Below, piece after piece: positions 5,632 to 6,780 of a stretch of DNA of 6,780 bases. A model generated the notes under the pieces. The model made no database searches. It had not been told where the DNA came from and saw only the letters and a list, made by a program, of their open reading frames with translations. The first letter of the stretch is position 1; each line of letters opens with the position of its first letter. This DNA comes from Accumulibacter sp. (lineage in GTDB: Bacteria; Pseudomonadota; Gammaproteobacteria; Burkholderiales; Rhodocyclaceae): contig JAISDL010000154.1 of assembly GCA_031264825.1 (NCBI GenBank), forward strand, positions 1 to 6,780, written 5' to 3'. The position numbers and the translations under genes are program-made.

Positions 5632-6246
5632 ATGAGCGAAGGTGAAACGCAAAAAGTCAAAATCAGCGTCGCCAACCCGACGGCCCTTGGGCTTTTCGGC
5701 CTCGGCATCGTGACGTTCGTCGCGTCATCGCAAAAACTGGGAATCACAACGGGCTTGTCTTTCGTGATCGTCTACGCGATCTTTCTGGGCGCGACCGCGC
5801 AGGTCCTCGCGTGCATCTTCGATTTCCTCCATGAAAACATCTGGGGCGGAACCGTTTTCGGCGCGTACGCCTTCTTCTGGTACGCGCTCGGCGGCGCGTG
5901 GCTGATGAAGATGGGCGTTTTCGGTCCGGAACTCGCGGCGGCGTGCGACACGCGCCAGCTCGGTTTCGCCTTTCTGGGCTATTTGATCTTCTCGGTGATG
6001 ATGACGATCGGCGCGATGGAAGTCAATCGGCTGATCTTCATCGCGATGTGCGCGATCGACACCCTGCTGTTCGCGCTGACGCTGAACTCGTTCGACATCG
6101 CGCCGCACGCGACACACATGCTCGGCGCGTACGCCGAGCTGGCGACGGCGCTGCTTTCCTTCTACGGCGCGTCGGCGGTCGTTCTGAACACCTTCTTCGG
6201 AAAGCCCTTCCTGCCGCTCGGCAAACCCTTCGGCATCTTCAAGTAA
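5632..6246 (+). CDS. satP: Acetate/succinate transporter, GPR1/FUN34/YaaH (SatP) family
   Basis: This inner-membrane protein is predicted to move acetate, and possibly succinate, across the membrane, as characterised SatP does with protons. The 204-residue length is near E. coli SatP (188). The family signature appears as NPTALGLFG (15-23), where NPxPLGL is usual. Six hydrophobic segments follow at roughly 18-35, 40-62, 74-94, 109-128, 133-150 and 165-187, with GAYAFFWYALG at 77-87 and a terminal FLPLGKPFGIFK (193-204). That ending and VASSQKLG (30-37) recall versions I know from anaerobic bacteria and archaea more than the E. coli protein (recollection, untested). The ATG at 5632 follows GGGAG; an N-terminal extension in frame from 5461 is not expected for the family. 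The gene stands alone, divergent from uppP, with a hairpin terminator behind it and copies of one repeat element on both sides. Confidence 0.92.
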   Translation: MSEGETQKVKISVANPTALGLFGLGIVTFVASSQKLGITTGLSFVIVYAIFLGATAQVLACIFDFLHENIWGGTVFGAYAFFWYALGGAWLMKMGVFGPELAAACDTRQLGFAFLGYLIFSVMMTIGAMEVNRLIFIAMCAIDTLLFALTLNSFDIAPHATHMLGAYAELATALLSFYGASAVVLNTFFGKPFLPLGKPFGIFK

Positions 6247-6266
6247 GCCGAGGCGTTTTTGGGCCG

Positions 6267-6292
6267 AAAACCGGGGCTGCGGCCCCGGTTTT
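6267..6292 (+). terminator. Rho-independent terminator behind satP
   Basis: A perfect 11-bp stem AAAACCGGGGC / GCCCCGGTTTT (6267-6277 with 6282-6292) closes a TGCG loop 20 nt after the satP stop codon. The GC-rich core is flanked by A4 and T4, so it could act on both strands and also stop transcripts of the convergent gene from 6370. The short T-tract is the only weakness. Confidence 0.75.
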
Positions 6293-6423
6293 CAGGTATC
6301 AGGAGACAGGAGACAGAGAAATATGCGGCGCAAAGCGCCGGAGAGAATCAACAAAACCCCGATCGGTTTTCATCTGATCCCTGATCCCTGACATCTGATC
6401 CCTGATCCCTGATCCCTGATTCT
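6292..6423. repeat. Composite heptad-hairpin repeat element, copy B
   Basis: Left arm: TCAGGTA, TCAGGAG, ACAGGAG, ACAGAGA (6292-6319), drifting from the ATCAGG unit toward the GACAGAG unit seen at 5415-5447. Centre: hairpin CGGCGC-AAA-GCGCCG (6326-6340), an A-rich linker and the core 6349-6378 with CCGATCGG (6359-6366), identical to copy A at 29 of 30 positions. Right arm: TGATCCC, TGATCCC, TGACATC, TGATCCC, TGATCCC, TGATCCC, TGATTCT (6375-6423). TGACATC is the third unit in both copies, while the number of units differs. It abuts the satP terminator, and its right arm is read as the 3' end of the mutase gene. Confidence 0.85.
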
Positions 6424-6780
6424 TTCTTCGATCGCGTCGAGCGCGGCGCAAACGAGCGCGTCGGCACGTTCCGGGGTGTCGGCTTCGGCATAGACGCGGA
6501 ATTCGGGGGCGTTGCCCGAAGGGCGCAAGTGGACGATTTCGCCATTTTCAAAGCCGATTCGCAGGCCGTCGGTCTCGTCCCGCGAAAGCGGGCGGCTGCC
6601 GACAGTTCCGAAGAGTGCTCCGATTGCATCCAGGGGCCGACTCCCCACGCCGAGAGACGCAAGAAACGCCGCGCTTTTTTCGACCGGGCATTCGGTGAGC
6701 CGCCCGCTCGCGGTAAAGCGGTGGGGAAACGCTTCGAGAAGTTTCGAAATCCCTTTGCCCGAAACCTGGGCCGCCGCGAG
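6370..6780 (-). CDS. Phosphomannomutase/phosphoglucomutase family, C-terminal part
   Basis: Alpha-D-phosphohexomutases interconvert hexose 1- and 6-phosphates through a phosphoserine, feeding nucleotide-sugar and envelope polysaccharide synthesis. The gene enters from the right edge; 136 codons and the TGA (6372-6370) are visible. Read in frame from 6780, the visible part includes HRFTASGRLTECPVEKS, resembling the HRFTASDR-type stretch before domain 4 in ManB/CpsG-like enzymes, then DGLRIGFENGEIVHLRPSGN and APEFRVYAEADT. The LRPSGNAPEFR loop is the phosphate-binding loop of domain 4; its SGNAPE form suggests the phosphomannomutase/phosphoglucomutase branch rather than GlmM. The catalytic phosphoserine and metal loop lie outside the window. 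After DAIEER the last 16 residues, IRDQGSGIRCQGSGIR, are encoded by the heptad repeat, so the original stop was probably lost. Exact substrate cannot be decided. Confidence 0.87.
   Translation of the reverse strand, partial: LAAAQVSGKGISKLLEAFPHRFTASGRLTECPVEKSAAFLASLGVGSRPLDAIGALFGTVGSRPLSRDETDGLRIGFENGEIVHLRPSGNAPEFRVYAEADTPERADALVCAALDAIEERIRDQGSGIRCQGSGIR

Overview
The window reads as chromosomal DNA of a GC-rich (by eye about 60%) betaproteobacterium. That placement rests on the gene order uppP / yqiA-type esterase / RNB exonuclease / TonB-like protein / mtgA, on protein sequences that resemble betaproteobacterial versions as I remember them, and on TAGAAT-type candidate -10 boxes. No database search was possible.

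Layout. Positions 1-74 (minus) hold only the first 24 codons of a gene that may encode an MgtE-type magnesium transporter. Positions 230-5223 (minus) are one compact transcription unit read from right to left: uppP (undecaprenyl-diphosphatase), a YqiA-like alpha/beta-hydrolase, an RNB-domain ribonuclease, a TonB-like energy transducer and mtgA (peptidoglycan glycosyltransferase). Its genes overlap or nearly touch: an ATGA overlap, a 17-nt overlap, a TAGTG overlap and a 3-nt gap. Its first and last products act on the same lipid cycle: MtgA polymerises lipid II and releases undecaprenyl pyrophosphate, which UppP dephosphorylates for reuse. Positions 5632-6246 (plus) encode a SatP/YaaH-family acetate-succinate transporter, transcribed divergently from the operon and followed by a strong hairpin terminator. 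Positions 6370-6780 (minus) are the 3' end of a phosphomannomutase/phosphoglucomutase-family gene that runs off the right edge.

The least ordinary feature is a family of 7-nt-period repeats (ATCAGGN / NCCTGAT) in the gaps between transcription units. Two copies of a composite element (5258-5402 and 6292-6423) flank satP. Each has a left heptad arm, a GC-rich hairpin, a nearly identical 30-nt core with the palindrome CCGATCGG, and an inverted right heptad arm. In copy A the arms form a 25-bp inverted repeat with 2 mismatches. The right arm of copy B is translated as the C-terminal tail of the mutase, with a heptapeptide period. A short solo repeat at 212-239 contains the mtgA stop codon. A second heptad family (YTCTGTC) sits at 5415-5447. 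No rRNA, tRNA, CRISPR array, insertion sequence or phage gene was seen.
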